64,000 nucleotides of DNA from JAJDTQ01 sp965204235 (GCA_965204235.1 OZ241979.1:2914001-2978000), one strand, 5' to 3'. Counted from the stretch's first letter, positions 1 through 8,977 are shown. Translations and numbers: made by a program. The notes: generated from the sequence alone by a model not told the origin.

Positions 1-1441
1 CCCAGCCGGTGAGGGCGTTGGTGAGGAAGACCCCGGGCCGCTCCACGCCGTCATCCGCCAAGGGCGCGTCCAGGTCCTGCATGGTCAGCCCTACCTGAAG
101 ATGAGCCACCACGAAGGGCGCGGGCATGATCTCGAAGCCGAACACCCGCTCGGTGGCCGCCCGCTTCACCCGCGCCCCGGCCAGCGCCCCCAGGCCTCTG
201 CCTTCCAGGTTGGCGGCGATGCGGCGCAAGACCTCTGCCAAGTAGGCCCCGGTGCCGCAGCACGGGTCCAGCACATAGACGTTCTCCGCAGCCAGTCCCT
301 CCGGGATGTCCAGGTCGTCTCTCAAGGCCCGGTCCACCCGCGCCACCATGTAGCGCACCACTTCCGAAGGGGTGTACCAGACGCCCAGTTGCTTGCGCAG
401 GTCGGGGTCGAAGGCTTCGAGGAAGGGTTCGTAGAAATAGGGCACGGCCTCGCCTTCGTGGAAGCGGGCGAAGAAGGCCGTATGGTCCACCCGGTCCAGC
501 GCCGCCGCGGTCCAGTCCAGCACTTCCACGAGACCCAGCGGTTGTAGCCGGCCGGGGTCGGACAACTGCTGGAACAGCGCCCGCAGCACCGGCGCGCGCA
601 GGTGCCAGACCGCGTCATGCCAATTGAACTTGTCCGTCGGCGCCGGGGTCTGCCTTGCCCATAGCACCCAGGCGGAGAAGACGCCGTAGAAGAGCGTCTG
701 CACCAGGGTCGAACGGAAGAAACGTGCGCCTTTCTCTCCCTCGAAGCGGACGCCTAACGCTTCTTCCAGCGCCTTGCGCACCGTCTCCAACGACGGTGCA
801 TCGCCCGCGGCCTCCACCCGTGCAAGCCCGTCCCGGGCATAGGAAGCAAGTAGCCACGCCAAGTCCCTGGGTTCGGCCAGCGCCGCCCGATGCGACAACG
901 CCCGGCACAGGTATTCTCCCAAGCCTGCACCCACCTCGCGGGCAAAGGCGCGCGGTTTCTCCAGCTTGCGGCGGAAGTCCTCCGCGTCATCCGCCAGCCG
1001 GAAGGTTTCGAGCTTCGCCGCACGGCCCGCGGCGTCCTCTCCCAGCAGCACGAAATCGCGGGTGTTGGTCACCAGCACCAGCCGGTAACGGCCCCAATAG
1101 CGGCTTACCTGATCCCCTGCCGCGGTGAGCCAAGCGTCGTCGTCCGCGGTCTTCACTTCCACCACGCCGCGTTCCGGCGTCTGGCCCTCGCGCGGTTGGC
1201 CCTTCTGAACCTGCTTCGCCGCGTAGAGGCCGAAGTCGGGATGGCCTGCACCCTGGTCGGCAAGCTCCTGGACGCAGAACACCTTGGGCCTCAGCACCCC
1301 GCCCACGGCGTTCAGCAGTTGCGCCAGAGGCCCGTAGCTGGACCGCTCCCCGGTGGCCCCGCCCGAGGCCCGCACCCGCCCCAGGTCGGCAAAGTACGTT
1401 TCGGCCGCGGCCGTCAGGTTCGTGTGGTTCGCTGTCGTCAT
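1..1441 (-). CDS. Type IIG-like restriction enzyme / N6-adenine DNA methyltransferase, N-terminal 480 residues (cut by window start)
   Basis: This frame stays open from an ATG at 1441 to the window edge. Residues about 66-97 carry a PD-(D/E)XK-like nuclease signature: HPDF at 67-70, then VVEVK ending near 97. A helical region follows. Near residue 375 comes GVWYTPSEVVRYM, then at about 390 the SAM-binding motif I DPCCGTGAY. Nuclease plus N6-adenine methylase in one chain is the type IIG layout: methylation of adenine in the recognition site and cleavage by the same polypeptide. The target motif (NPPY-like) and the recognition domain lie outside the window. It stands alone here, far from the type I system at 57-62 kb. 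A type ISP or BREX PglX-like methylase is an alternative, but the N-terminal nuclease motif favours IIG. The ATG has no strong Shine-Dalgarno. Confidence 0.8.
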   Translation of the reverse strand, partial: MTTANHTNLTAAAETYFADLGRVRASGGATGERSSYGPLAQLLNAVGGVLRPKVFCVQELADQGAGHPDFGLYAAKQVQKGQPREGQTPERGVVEVKTADDDAWLTAAGDQVSRYWGRYRLVLVTNTRDFVLLGEDAAGRAAKLETFRLADDAEDFRRKLEKPRAFAREVGAGLGEYLCRALSHRAALAEPRDLAWLLASYARDGLARVEAAGDAPSLETVRKALEEALGVRFEGEKGARFFRSTLVQTLFYGVFSAWVLWARQTPAPTDKFNWHDAVWHLRAPVLRALFQQLSDPGRLQPLGLVEVLDWTAAALDRVDHTAFFARFHEGEAVPYFYEPFLEAFDPDLRKQLGVWYTPSEVVRYMVARVDRALRDDLDIPEGLAAENVYVLDPCCGTGAYLAEVLRRIAANLEGRGLGALAGARVKRAATERVFGFEIMPAPFVVAHLQVGLTMQDLDAPLADDGVERPGVFLTNALTGW

Positions 1442-1522
1442 CGTCTCCTTTGTCGCCGAGCGCGGCCTGACATGCAAGCACTACGCCTGCCCGCACCCTC
1501 ATCCGAACCCTGTTCCAGAAGG

Positions 1523-1572
1523 AGAGCGCGTCCTTCGACTTCGCTTCGCTACGCTCAGGACGAACGGGGATA
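1523..1572 (-). repeat. Core copy of dispersed intergenic repeat (MITE-like family), reverse orientation
   Basis: This stretch holds the core that recurs through the window (GTCCTTCGACTTCGCT, then TACGCTCAGGACGAACG). It is the reverse complement of the copies at 6153, 20242, 30305 and 40821. No terminal inverted repeats are visible here, so it is a partial copy. It lies in the gap between the type IIG gene and the DUF3047 gene. Confidence 0.75.
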
Positions 1573-1626
1573 GGAGGATCGGCAAGGCTACGGTGGTGGG
1601 TCTCGGGCAGTTGCAGGTCAGGCAGC

Positions 1627-2430
1627 TCACAACCCCTTGAACACGATGTCCCCGAAATAGGCGACCGCGGACTCGCCGGTGTTGTCAGTGTCGGTCATTA
1701 CGGCCACGCCGGAGATCAGGGGCGGGTCTTCGCCGAAGGCCTTTCGGTAGTCTTCGTAAACGTTCCTCGACTCGGTGACCCACTGGCCGACCCTGGCTTC
1801 TCCGGTTTCGATAACGATCATCATGGCGCGGTCGGTGTAGGGGTTCGGGACGATGGTTCCCGCCGGGGTCCTGGCCTCCCAGATGTAGTTGATGGCGCCG
1901 AGGGGCGGGTATTCTCCGTAGAGGAGCTTGGCGGTCTCGTACTGGGCCCGCTCGAAGAAACCGGCCTTGCTGCTGTCGTACTCGAAGGTGATGTACAACC
2001 GGGCCGGGTAGTCGTCGCCGTCCTTTTCCAGGACGTTGCCGTTCTCGAGGACGTTCTCGACCTTCCAGCGCCATTCGACGATGGGATATTGCTTCGGGTC
2101 GATGCTCACGGCCCGCGTCAAGCCGGAGGCGGAGGCCTGGCTCACGGCCTTGAGGACCACGGTCCCGTGGTCGTCCACCAGGGAGTACTGCGTGTGCTTT
2201 TCGATCTTCTCGAAGGTCAGGGGCTGCCAGGAATCAGGGTGGGGTCCATCGGCTTTGGCGTCCGAGAACTTCCCGACTTCCAGGGTGGCTGGCCTTCCCG
2301 AAGGTTCGGCGCCCTCGGGGGGCGGCGGCGTTTGTCCGAGGAGGGTTGGCGCGGTCAAGGCAAGGACCAGGAACACCGCGGCGAACCCGACCAGGGACCC
2401 GCGGAACGTATGTCTGGTTGAACGACCCAT
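1627..2430 (-). CDS. DUF3047 family secreted protein
   Basis: This 267-residue protein has an N-terminal signal peptide (hydrophobic stretch about residues 12-32, ending near LLGQ), so it should be periplasmic. The mature part fits DUF3047: W-R-W-K near the middle, ARLYITFEYD, INYIWE and NPYTDRAMMIVIETG, ending in a VAYFGDIVF strand. The family has no known biochemical function and is probably a beta-sandwich binding domain. The ATG at 2430 follows a good GGAG ribosome-binding site. The next gene on the same strand (solute-binding protein) lies 53 bp upstream, so the two may be co-transcribed. Confidence 0.8.
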   Translation of the reverse strand: MGRSTRHTFRGSLVGFAAVFLVLALTAPTLLGQTPPPPEGAEPSGRPATLEVGKFSDAKADGPHPDSWQPLTFEKIEKHTQYSLVDDHGTVVLKAVSQASASGLTRAVSIDPKQYPIVEWRWKVENVLENGNVLEKDGDDYPARLYITFEYDSSKAGFFERAQYETAKLLYGEYPPLGAINYIWEARTPAGTIVPNPYTDRAMMIVIETGEARVGQWVTESRNVYEDYRKAFGEDPPLISGVAVMTDTDNTGESAVAYFGDIVFKGL

Positions 2431-2483
2431 GCGATGCTCCTCGTCGCCGGAATTGGTCCGAGTTGGTCCGGGCAGTCCTTGCC

Positions 2484-3542
2484 CTATGGTTTCCCGAGGG
2501 TCCGGGCGCGTTCCGTGAAGACCGAAGGGTTGGCTCGCCAGTCCGAATAGTCGATGCGGCCGTTGTCGGTGAGCAGGCGGATCTTCCGGTCGAGGCAGGC
2601 CGCCAGGGCCGCGTCCTCTGCATCGAGGGCGAAGCCGCCGCGTTCGCGTTTGGCCGGGTCGGGGTCCTGCGCCGCGACCGCCAAGGCGCCGCGGGACGCG
2701 GCGCTGGCGTCGCCGTTGCCGATGTTGCCCCTCGCCACCGCGTCGATGTCTCCGTTCTTCAGGGCGTCCAGCATCACTCCTTCCTGGGCGTAGTACCTCA
2801 CCTGCGGCATGGTCGAGACCGCGGGAGTGATGGACTTCCGGTTCTTGAGCTCGTCCGAATCCCGGGCCGCGGTGATGAAGTAACCCTTGCCGCGGTCCGC
2901 AGTCACTACCGCCCCTCCCTCCACCGTCACCTTCGCGCCCGGGGCCAGGACACCGTTTTCATCGGTGAGACCCGTCAGTTGCAGCAGACGCTCTTCCCCG
3001 GTGGTTTCCGCCACCACGCCCACCCGGTGGTCACGGGTCAGCCTGTCGTAGTCCGCAAGACGCTCCCTGTCCTCAGCGCGCACCAGCAGGGTCTGCACGA
3101 ACGAGACGTGCCCCGAGGTGAACGCCACCACCTTCTTGCCGGCGTCGTTGCGGGTGCGGTCTTCACGGATGGTGATGCCGCCCCCCACCAGGTCGAATTC
3201 CGGGCGCGCGGCCTTGAGCCAGATGCCGCTGAAGGGGTCGCCGATGCCCCGGCGGGAGAACGACAGTCCGGCGCCCTCCATGGCCTCCAGCGCGGTCAGC
3301 AGGTCCGCCTCGTAGCCTCGATGCACGTCGAAGCCGCGGGACCCCGGGGCCCGGTCTTCGCTGTAGCTGATGGGCTTGAAGTCGGAGTAGAACCCCACGT
3401 TGAGGACGCGCCCGCCGTGGGTGCACGCTTCCGACCCGGAGGCAACAAGAAGAGCAGAGGCAACGAGAAAAGCGGCTGCCGCGGACGATACGGCCATGAA
3501 GACGACGTTGCCGTTGCTCGAAAGTTTCGTTGCGAAGGTCAT
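2484..3542 (-). CDS. Periplasmic amino-acid-type solute-binding protein (family 3)
   Basis: This 352-residue protein begins with a signal sequence (hydrophobic residues about 14-36, then GSEAC near 40). The body has features of bacterial family-3 solute-binding proteins: LNVGFYSDFKPISY, then GFDVHRGYEADLLTAL, a long central hinge, and VGVVAETTGEERL. Such proteins normally deliver amino acids or similar polar solutes to an ABC permease. No permease or ATPase gene is adjacent, so it may work with a distant transporter or in signalling. The insert between the lobes is longer than usual and ligand identity cannot be told. It is followed by the DUF3047 gene on the same strand. Confidence 0.75.
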   Translation of the reverse strand: MTFATKLSSNGNVVFMAVSSAAAAFLVASALLVASGSEACTHGGRVLNVGFYSDFKPISYSEDRAPGSRGFDVHRGYEADLLTALEAMEGAGLSFSRRGIGDPFSGIWLKAARPEFDLVGGGITIREDRTRNDAGKKVVAFTSGHVSFVQTLLVRAEDRERLADYDRLTRDHRVGVVAETTGEERLLQLTGLTDENGVLAPGAKVTVEGGAVVTADRGKGYFITAARDSDELKNRKSITPAVSTMPQVRYYAQEGVMLDALKNGDIDAVARGNIGNGDASAASRGALAVAAQDPDPAKRERGGFALDAEDAALAACLDRKIRLLTDNGRIDYSDWRANPSVFTERARTLGKP

Positions 3543-3702
3543 GCCTCATGGTACACCGTGGCGACGGGCAAGTGAACACCCGGCGCGCCATCGCGTGTGC
3601 GCCTTGCGCATGGCCGATGACCGAACGAGGCCGCGGCCTGTGATGGCCGCGGGCTGCCGGTGGTCGCCGGAGTCCCGGAGGGACCGCCCTGTTGCGCACC
3701 GA

Positions 3703-3746
3703 ACCAATCGGGAGTATGCTCCCGTCTGGTTGGACCAATCGGGAGT
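3703..3746. promoter_or_regulatory. Operator-like inverted and direct repeats upstream of the AAA ATPase
   Basis: Two copies of ACCAATCGGGAGT (3703-3715 and 3734-3746) are spaced 31 bp apart. Between them lies an inverted arrangement: CCAATCGGGAG at 3704-3714 facing CTCCCG and TGGTTGG at 3719-3733. The block ends ten bases before the ATPase start codon, so a bound protein or RNA hairpin here could control that gene. The regulator is unknown. Confidence 0.4.
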
Positions 3747-3755
3747 GCGCTACTG

Positions 3756-4901
3756 ATGAGTTTCCGTCGACTCCTCGCCATCGACTTGCCTCCGGGGCGG
3801 TCCGCCTTCCTCTGGGGGGCGCGTCAGACCGGTAAATCGACGTTCCTTCGCGAGCGATTCCCGGACAGCGTTTACGTGGATCTGCTCGACGCCGACACCG
3901 TGTTGCGCCTTGGCGCCCGCCCTACGCGGCTTGGCGAGGAGTTGCAATCGGCGCCGGAAGCCGTTGCCCAACCCGTCGTCATCGACGAGATCCAGAAGGC
4001 GCCGGGGCTGCTCGACGAGGTGCACCGGCTGATGGAGACCCGCGGCCTGTCGTTCGTGCTCTGCGGATCGAGCGCCCGCAAGCTGAGGCGCGCGGGAGTC
4101 AACCTGCTGGGGGGCCGCGCCTGGCGCTTCGAGATGTTCCCCCTCACCTGGGCGGAGATACCGGACTTCGACCTCCTGCAGGCGTTGACCCGCGGCCTGC
4201 TCCCCGGCGTCTATTCCGAGCCGCGTTTCCGGCGGTCGCTGGCCGCCTACGTGCGCGACTACCTCACCCAGGAGATCATCAACGAGGGCCTGACCCGCAA
4301 CCACGCCGCGTTCACGCGGTTCTTCGAGGCGTTGCGGTTCTGTCACGGCGAACTGCTGAACTACGCAGCCATCGCCCGTGACTGCGGCGTCGAGGCGAAG
4401 ACCGTGCGCGCCTACTTCGAGATCCTCCAGGATACGCTGGTGGGTTACCTGATCTACCCGTTCCATCGTCACACGGGCCGCCAGAGCATCTCCGCGGCGC
4501 CCAAGTTCTATCTCTTCGACGTGGGCGTGGCCGGGCAGGTGTGCGGAAGGACCCTGACCGCCGCGGGGGGAGCGGAGTTCGGCCGCGCCTTCGAACATTT
4601 CCTGCTGCTGGAGATCATCGCCGCCCGCAGTTACCGGGAAATGGAGTACCCCATCGAGTTCTGGCGCACCAAGAGCGGCCTGGAGGTCGATTTCGTGCTC
4701 GACCGCGGCGCGGTGGCGGTGGAAGCCAAGGCTCGGGTGCGCAGCGGCGACCTGCGGCCCATCCGGGCCTTCGTGGAGGAGTTCGCGCCGCGCAGGGCCG
4801 TGGTCGTCACCGCGGAAGCCGACCGCCGCCGCGTGGACGGCATCGACATCATGCCCTACGACGAGTTCCTGGGCATGCTGCACGCAGGGGAAATCGTCTG
4901 A
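3756..4901 (+). CDS. AAA_14 / DUF4143 family ATPase
   Basis: This 381-residue protein has Walker A GARQTGKST at residues 21-29 and Walker B VVIDEIQ at 74-80. FVLCGSSARKLRR (sensor I region) follows. The C-terminal half is DUF4143, ending in a nuclease-fold-like strand pair (EVDFVLDRGAVAVEAKA). These ATPases are widespread, often laterally transferred, and of unproven function. Some are linked to toxin-antitoxin or defence loci. I chose the ATG at 3756 because translation from there gives the typical short lead into Walker A. The upstream inverted repeats suggest its own regulation. It shares no strand-mate upstream, and the acyl-CoA dehydrogenase starts 87 bp downstream. Confidence 0.85.
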   Translation: MSFRRLLAIDLPPGRSAFLWGARQTGKSTFLRERFPDSVYVDLLDADTVLRLGARPTRLGEELQSAPEAVAQPVVIDEIQKAPGLLDEVHRLMETRGLSFVLCGSSARKLRRAGVNLLGGRAWRFEMFPLTWAEIPDFDLLQALTRGLLPGVYSEPRFRRSLAAYVRDYLTQEIINEGLTRNHAAFTRFFEALRFCHGELLNYAAIARDCGVEAKTVRAYFEILQDTLVGYLIYPFHRHTGRQSISAAPKFYLFDVGVAGQVCGRTLTAAGGAEFGRAFEHFLLLEIIAARSYREMEYPIEFWRTKSGLEVDFVLDRGAVAVEAKARVRSGDLRPIRAFVEEFAPRRAVVVTAEADRRRVDGIDIMPYDEFLGMLHAGEIV

Positions 4902-4988
4902 GGCGCGGGCGGCCGCTCCGAGCGGGGGCGTCGAAGGGCAGGGCTGATTGGCATTCCCGCCTCTCCGTTTGTATAGTTGCGGGCACCC

Positions 4989-6152
4989 ATGATGGACTTC
5001 ACCCTGACCGACGAACAGGCGCAACTCCGGGACGAGATCCGCAAGGTCTGCCAGGGCTTTGCCGACCCCTACTGGCGCGAGGTGGATGCCCGGGGCGAGT
5101 ATCCGGAGGCTTTCGTGCAGAGGCTTACGGAGTTGGGCTGGCTTGGCGCGCTGATCCCCGAGGAGTACGGCGGCGCCGGACTCGGCGTCACCGAAGCGAG
5201 CATCATCCTGGAGGCCGTCAACCGCTGGGGCGGCAACTCCACCGCGTGCCACGCGCAGATGTACACCATGGGCACGCTGCTGCGCCACGGCAGCGAGGAG
5301 CAGAAGCGGCGCTACCTGCCCGGAGTGGCCAGCGGGGAGCTCCGGCTCCAGGCTTTCGGCGTCACCGAGCCCGACTCGGGCTCCGAGACCACGCGCATCC
5401 GCACCACGGCCGTGCGCAGGGGCGACCGTTACGTGGTCAACGGGCGGAAGGTCTTCATCTCCCGCGTGCTCCAGTCGGACCTGATGTTGCTGCTGGCCCG
5501 GACCACGCCCTACGACGAGCTTTCGGACAAGACCCGGGGGCTGTCGGTCTTCCTGGTGGACCTCAGGGACGCGGGCGGCGCCATCGAGGTGAAGCCCCTG
5601 GACCTGATGATCAACCACCACACCAACTCGCTCCTGTTCTCGGACCTGGAGGTCCCCGCGGAGAACCTCGTCGGCGAGGAAGGGATGGGGTTCCGCTACA
5701 TCATCGACGGGTGGAACGCGGAGCGCATACTCATCGCCGCGGAGGCGGTGGGGGACGGCCGCTGGTTCGTGGAACGTGCGTCGCGCTATGCCGGCGAGCG
5801 TCAGGTGTTCGGCCGGCCCATCGGCGCGAACCAGGGCGTCCAGTTCCCCATCGCCCAGGCGTACGCGCGTATCGAGGCGGCCGACCTGGTGCGCTACCAC
5901 GCTGCCTCGAAGTTCGACCGGGGCGAGCGTTGCGGCGCCCAGGCGAACATGGCCAAGCTGCTGGCGTCGGAAGCGGCGTGGGAAGCGGCCAACGCCTGCA
6001 TGACCGCCCACGGCGGTTACGGGTTCTCGGTGGACTACGACGTGGAGCGGAAGTTCCGCGAGACCCGGCTGCTGACCATCGCGCCGGTGAGCAACAACCT
6101 GGTGCTGGCCTACCTGGGGCAGCACGTGCTGGGCATGCCCCGGTCCTACTGA
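4989..6152 (+). CDS. Acyl-CoA dehydrogenase
   Basis: This 387-residue flavoenzyme fits the acyl-CoA dehydrogenase family, which oxidises the alpha-beta bond of acyl-CoA and passes electrons to ETF. Visible hallmarks are LIPEEYGGAGLG near residue 60, FGVTEPDSGSET (FAD/substrate signature) near 125, NGRKVFISR, and AHGGYGF near 340. ATG codons occur at 4989 and 4992. Neither has a clear ribosome-binding site, and I use the first. It is followed by a CoA-ester lyase and a metallo-hydrolase on the same strand, a set suggesting acyl-CoA catabolism. Its stop codon TGA appears to be half of the target-site duplication of the next element. Confidence 0.9.
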   Translation: MMDFTLTDEQAQLRDEIRKVCQGFADPYWREVDARGEYPEAFVQRLTELGWLGALIPEEYGGAGLGVTEASIILEAVNRWGGNSTACHAQMYTMGTLLRHGSEEQKRRYLPGVASGELRLQAFGVTEPDSGSETTRIRTTAVRRGDRYVVNGRKVFISRVLQSDLMLLLARTTPYDELSDKTRGLSVFLVDLRDAGGAIEVKPLDLMINHHTNSLLFSDLEVPAENLVGEEGMGFRYIIDGWNAERILIAAEAVGDGRWFVERASRYAGERQVFGRPIGANQGVQFPIAQAYARIEAADLVRYHAASKFDRGERCGAQANMAKLLASEAAWEAANACMTAHGGYGFSVDYDVERKFRETRLLTIAPVSNNLVLAYLGQHVLGMPRSY

Positions 6153-6261
6153 AGGAAGCTCTGAACAATTGTCCCCGTTCGTCCTGAGCGTAGCGAAGCG
6201 AAGTCGAAGGACGCGCTTTCCCATAGGGGGGCGCTTCGAGCCGGAATTGTTCAGAGGTTCT
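6153..6261. mobile_element. MITE-like element with terminal inverted repeats
   Basis: This element of about 109 bp starts AGGAAGCTCTGAACAATT and ends AATTGTTCAGAGGTTCT, near-perfect inverted ends. It is flanked by TGA on both sides (6150-6152 and 6262-6264), a TNA-type duplication as known for part of the IS5 family. The interior is the dispersed core GTCCTGAGCGTAGCGAAG. The ends match those of the IS5 remnant at 27637-28114, so the transposase of that element family probably mobilised it. It encodes no protein. Confidence 0.7.
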
Positions 6262-6318
6262 TGAAAGAGCCGGTCCGCCGGGACTCCCCTCGGCCCGGAT
6301 CGGAGACAGGACGCCTCC

Positions 6319-7197
6319 ATGGATTTGCAACGTTCCTGGATGTTCGTTCCGGGTCACCGGCAACGGATGATCGACAAGGCCCTGGGGCTGGACGCGGACG
6401 CCCTCATGCTGGACATCGAGGATGGCGTGGCTCCCGCGGAGAAGGACCGGGCCCGGCGGCTCATCGGCGAGGCCCTGGCGCGGGAGCGGCAGCCGCGGGA
6501 GCCGTTGCGGTTCGTGCGCATCAACGCCATCGGACACCGGCGCATGGAGGACGACCTGGCCGCGGTGCTGCGCCCCGGGCTCGACGGGCTCGTCCTGCCC
6601 AAGGTGGAGTCCGCGGCGGCGGTCGCCTCGGTGGAGTCCCGGGTAGCGGCCCATGAGGCGGCCTGCGGCGCCCGGCTGAGGCTCCTGGTGGCCATCGAGA
6701 GCCCCCGGGGGCTGCTGGCGGCGCCGGCCATCGCCTCGTGCTCGGACCGGGTGGCGGGCCTCATGTTCGGCGCCGAGGACTTCGGGCGGGAGCTGGGGCT
6801 GCCGGCGTCCCGGCAGGGGGAGGCGCAGGAGCTCCTGTATGCGCGCTCGGCGCTGGTGGTGGCCGCGGCTTCGGCCCATGTCCAGGCGGTGGACGGAGTG
6901 TGGGTGGACCTTCGGGACCCCCAGGGCCTGGAGCGCTTCGCCCTGCAATCCCGGCGTCTGGGCTTCACCGGCATGTCATCGATCCATCCTTCGCAGTTGG
7001 CGCCCATCAACGCCGCCTTCCGTCCCGGGGCGGAGGAGATCGACTACGCCCGGAAGGTCATCGCCGCTTACGAGGAGGCCGCGGCCCGAGGCGACGGCTC
7101 GGTGGCCTTCGGCGGTCAGCTCATCGACCGTCCCATCATCGAGCGGGCGCGTCGGACCCTGGACCTCGCCGGCGCGCTGGCCGACGGAGAGACCTGA
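6319..7197 (+). CDS. HpcH/HpaI aldolase / CitE-like CoA ester lyase
   Basis: This 292-residue TIM-barrel enzyme belongs to the citrate lyase beta-subunit-like family, which cleaves or forms C-C bonds of acyl-CoA thioesters (malyl-CoA, citramalyl-CoA and similar). The N-terminus reads SWMFVPGHRQRMIDKA. DALMLDIEDGVAPAEK follows near residue 30, then RFVRINAIG, LVLPKVES, GLMFGAEDFGREL and a C-terminal GMSSIHPSQL (residues about 218-227). The Asp/Glu positions expected to bind Mg2+ are retained. It sits between an acyl-CoA dehydrogenase and a metallo-hydrolase, fitting breakdown of an organic acid through CoA esters. The exact substrate cannot be read from sequence. Confidence 0.88.
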   Translation: MDLQRSWMFVPGHRQRMIDKALGLDADALMLDIEDGVAPAEKDRARRLIGEALARERQPREPLRFVRINAIGHRRMEDDLAAVLRPGLDGLVLPKVESAAAVASVESRVAAHEAACGARLRLLVAIESPRGLLAAPAIASCSDRVAGLMFGAEDFGRELGLPASRQGEAQELLYARSALVVAAASAHVQAVDGVWVDLRDPQGLERFALQSRRLGFTGMSSIHPSQLAPINAAFRPGAEEIDYARKVIAAYEEAAARGDGSVAFGGQLIDRPIIERARRTLDLAGALADGET

Positions 7198-7210
7198 GGA
7201 GGACGCAGAC

Positions 7211-8029
7211 ATGCCGGAAGTGGAGAACGCCGAAAACGTCCGCTGCCTGACCGCGGCCAACCCCGGCTACATGACCCTCCGGGGAACGAACCAGTACCTC
7301 CTGGGCCGCGGGGAGGTCACCGTCATCGACGTGGCCCTGGGCTCGGAGGCCAACCTCGACGGGCTGCTGGCCGAGATGGAGGCCCTGGGCGGGACCCGCA
7401 TCAGCCGGATCCTGCTCACCCACATCCACCTGGACCACTGCGGCGGCGCGCTGGCCCTCAAGCAGCGGACGGGCGCGGATGTGGGCATCTCGCGGGTGCG
7501 CGCGGGCCATCTGGGCGGCGAGGACTTCACCTACGTGGAGGGAGACCGCATCGCCTATGACGGCGGGGAGCTGGAGGTGGTGTTCACCCCGGGGCACGAG
7601 GCCGGGCATTGCTGTTTCTACGAGCCGGAGCGGAAGATCCTCTTCTCCGGCGACCACATCCTCGGCAAGGGCACCACGGTGGTGCCGGCCGGCGAAGGCA
7701 ACATGGCCGACTACATGGCGTCCCTGGAGAAGCTGTTGTCGCTGGACATCCGCCTGTTGCTTCCGGGGCACGGTCCGTTCGTGACCGACCCCCTGGGGAA
7801 GATCCGGGAATACATCGACCATCGGCTGCTGAGGGAGGAACAGATCCTGCAAGGACTGCGGGACGGGCGGCGCACCATCGGCGACCTGGTGGCGGTCATC
7901 TATGCGGACTACCCGTCGGCGTTGATGCGCGTGGCCCACTCGTCCGTGGAGGCCCACCTGTGGAAGCTCGTGTCCGAGGGGCGGGTGCGCCGGGAAGGCG
8001 ACCGGTACCTTCCGGGCGACGGCGACTGA
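7211..8029 (+). CDS. MBL-fold metallo-hydrolase (LACTB2-like)
   Basis: This 272-residue metallo-beta-lactamase-fold protein has the binuclear metal motif THIHLDH near residue 76, FTPGHEAGH near 127, FSGDHILG near 148 and LLPGHGP near 182. The C-terminal 70 residues form a winged-helix-like tail typical of the LACTB2 group. Family members hydrolyse thioesters, lactones or RNA. Next to a CoA lyase, a thioesterase-type role is plausible but unproven. The ATG at 7211 follows a GAGGAGGA ribosome-binding site. The gap to the CoA lyase is only 13 bp, so the two are probably in one operon. Confidence 0.88.
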   Translation: MPEVENAENVRCLTAANPGYMTLRGTNQYLLGRGEVTVIDVALGSEANLDGLLAEMEALGGTRISRILLTHIHLDHCGGALALKQRTGADVGISRVRAGHLGGEDFTYVEGDRIAYDGGELEVVFTPGHEAGHCCFYEPERKILFSGDHILGKGTTVVPAGEGNMADYMASLEKLLSLDIRLLLPGHGPFVTDPLGKIREYIDHRLLREEQILQGLRDGRRTIGDLVAVIYADYPSALMRVAHSSVEAHLWKLVSEGRVRREGDRYLPGDGD

Positions 8030-8154
8030 GGCGACGGTGCGAGTCGCCGGGCACGGCGTCGGGCGGGGGTTGCCGGCCGGGGACCGCTAAACCGTTTCCC
8101 CGGGCGACGGCGACTGACGAAGCTGCGCAAGCGCGCCCGAGACCGGGTCGCGCC

Positions 8155-8847
8155 TCACCGGGCCACCGCCGGCCACTTCTCCACCACCACCGCGGGGAAG
8201 CCTTCCCGTGACAGACGGGCGGCGTATTCCCTGGCTTGGGAATGATCGACGAAGGTACCGAGCCGGACCCGGTGGTAACCCTCGTGGGCCTCGATGACCA
8301 CCGGCCGGTCGTAGCGGCTCCGGAGCCGGGCTTGCAACTGCCGGGCCTTGTCCGGGTCCGCGAACGCTCCCAACTGCAAGGTGTAGTCGAGCCGGTCGGG
8401 AATGGCCGTGAGTCGGTGGCCGCCGGTGTCCAGCACCTCCACCCGCACCGGCGCGGTTCCCGGCCCGATCATGTCCACCGCCCGGGCCGCGGCATAGGAG
8501 AGGTCGATCACCCGTCCCTTGACGAACGGCCCGCGGTCGTTGACCAGCACGGTCACCGACTTGCCGTTGGCCAGGTTCGTGACCCGGACGCTGGAGCCCA
8601 GCGGCAGGGTCTGGTGCGCCGCGGTCATCCCGTACTGGTCATAGACGGTCCCGCTGGTGGTCTTCTTCCCGTGGAAGCCGGGACCGTACCAGGAGGCCAC
8701 GCCCTGCTGCGAAAGCGCCGCGGCCGGCTGTCCGGGAGCGGTGGGCGAAGGCCACGGCGCCCAAGGCGCGCAGCCCGAAAGCAGCAGGAGAACGGCGGCG
8801 CAGGGCAGGACCTGGAGGCCTCCTCGCCGAAGGCGTGCAGGAACCAT
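8155..8847 (-). CDS. rlpA: RlpA family septal/rare lipoprotein with SPOR domain
   Basis: This 230-residue lipoprotein has a charged start and a hydrophobic segment ending in the lipobox LSGC at about residues 23-26. A double-psi beta-barrel domain follows (GVASWYGPGFHGKKTTSG, LPLGSSVRVTNL, VLVNDRGPF, IDLSYAAA). The C-terminal SPOR domain starts around YTLQLGAF. RlpA proteins bind or cleave denuded peptidoglycan strands at the septum, and SPOR targets them there. I chose the ATG at 8847 because it gives a proper lipoprotein signal peptide; longer in-frame starts add a non-signal tail. The gene is convergent with the metallo-hydrolase across a 125-bp gap in which I see no gene. Confidence 0.92.
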   Translation of the reverse strand: MVPARLRRGGLQVLPCAAVLLLLSGCAPWAPWPSPTAPGQPAAALSQQGVASWYGPGFHGKKTTSGTVYDQYGMTAAHQTLPLGSSVRVTNLANGKSVTVLVNDRGPFVKGRVIDLSYAAARAVDMIGPGTAPVRVEVLDTGGHRLTAIPDRLDYTLQLGAFADPDKARQLQARLRSRYDRPVVIEAHEGYHRVRLGTFVDHSQAREYAARLSREGFPAVVVEKWPAVAR

Positions 8848-8977
8848 CGAGCCATGATTATACCGCAACGCCGGCGGCATGGAAGCGCCGGGCGGCTTCG
8901 GCCCCGCCCACGGGCGGGCAAAGCCCCCTCTCATTCGGTGGGGCAAGCCTTCGGTCGGGAAGTTGCCGGGTCGCGCG

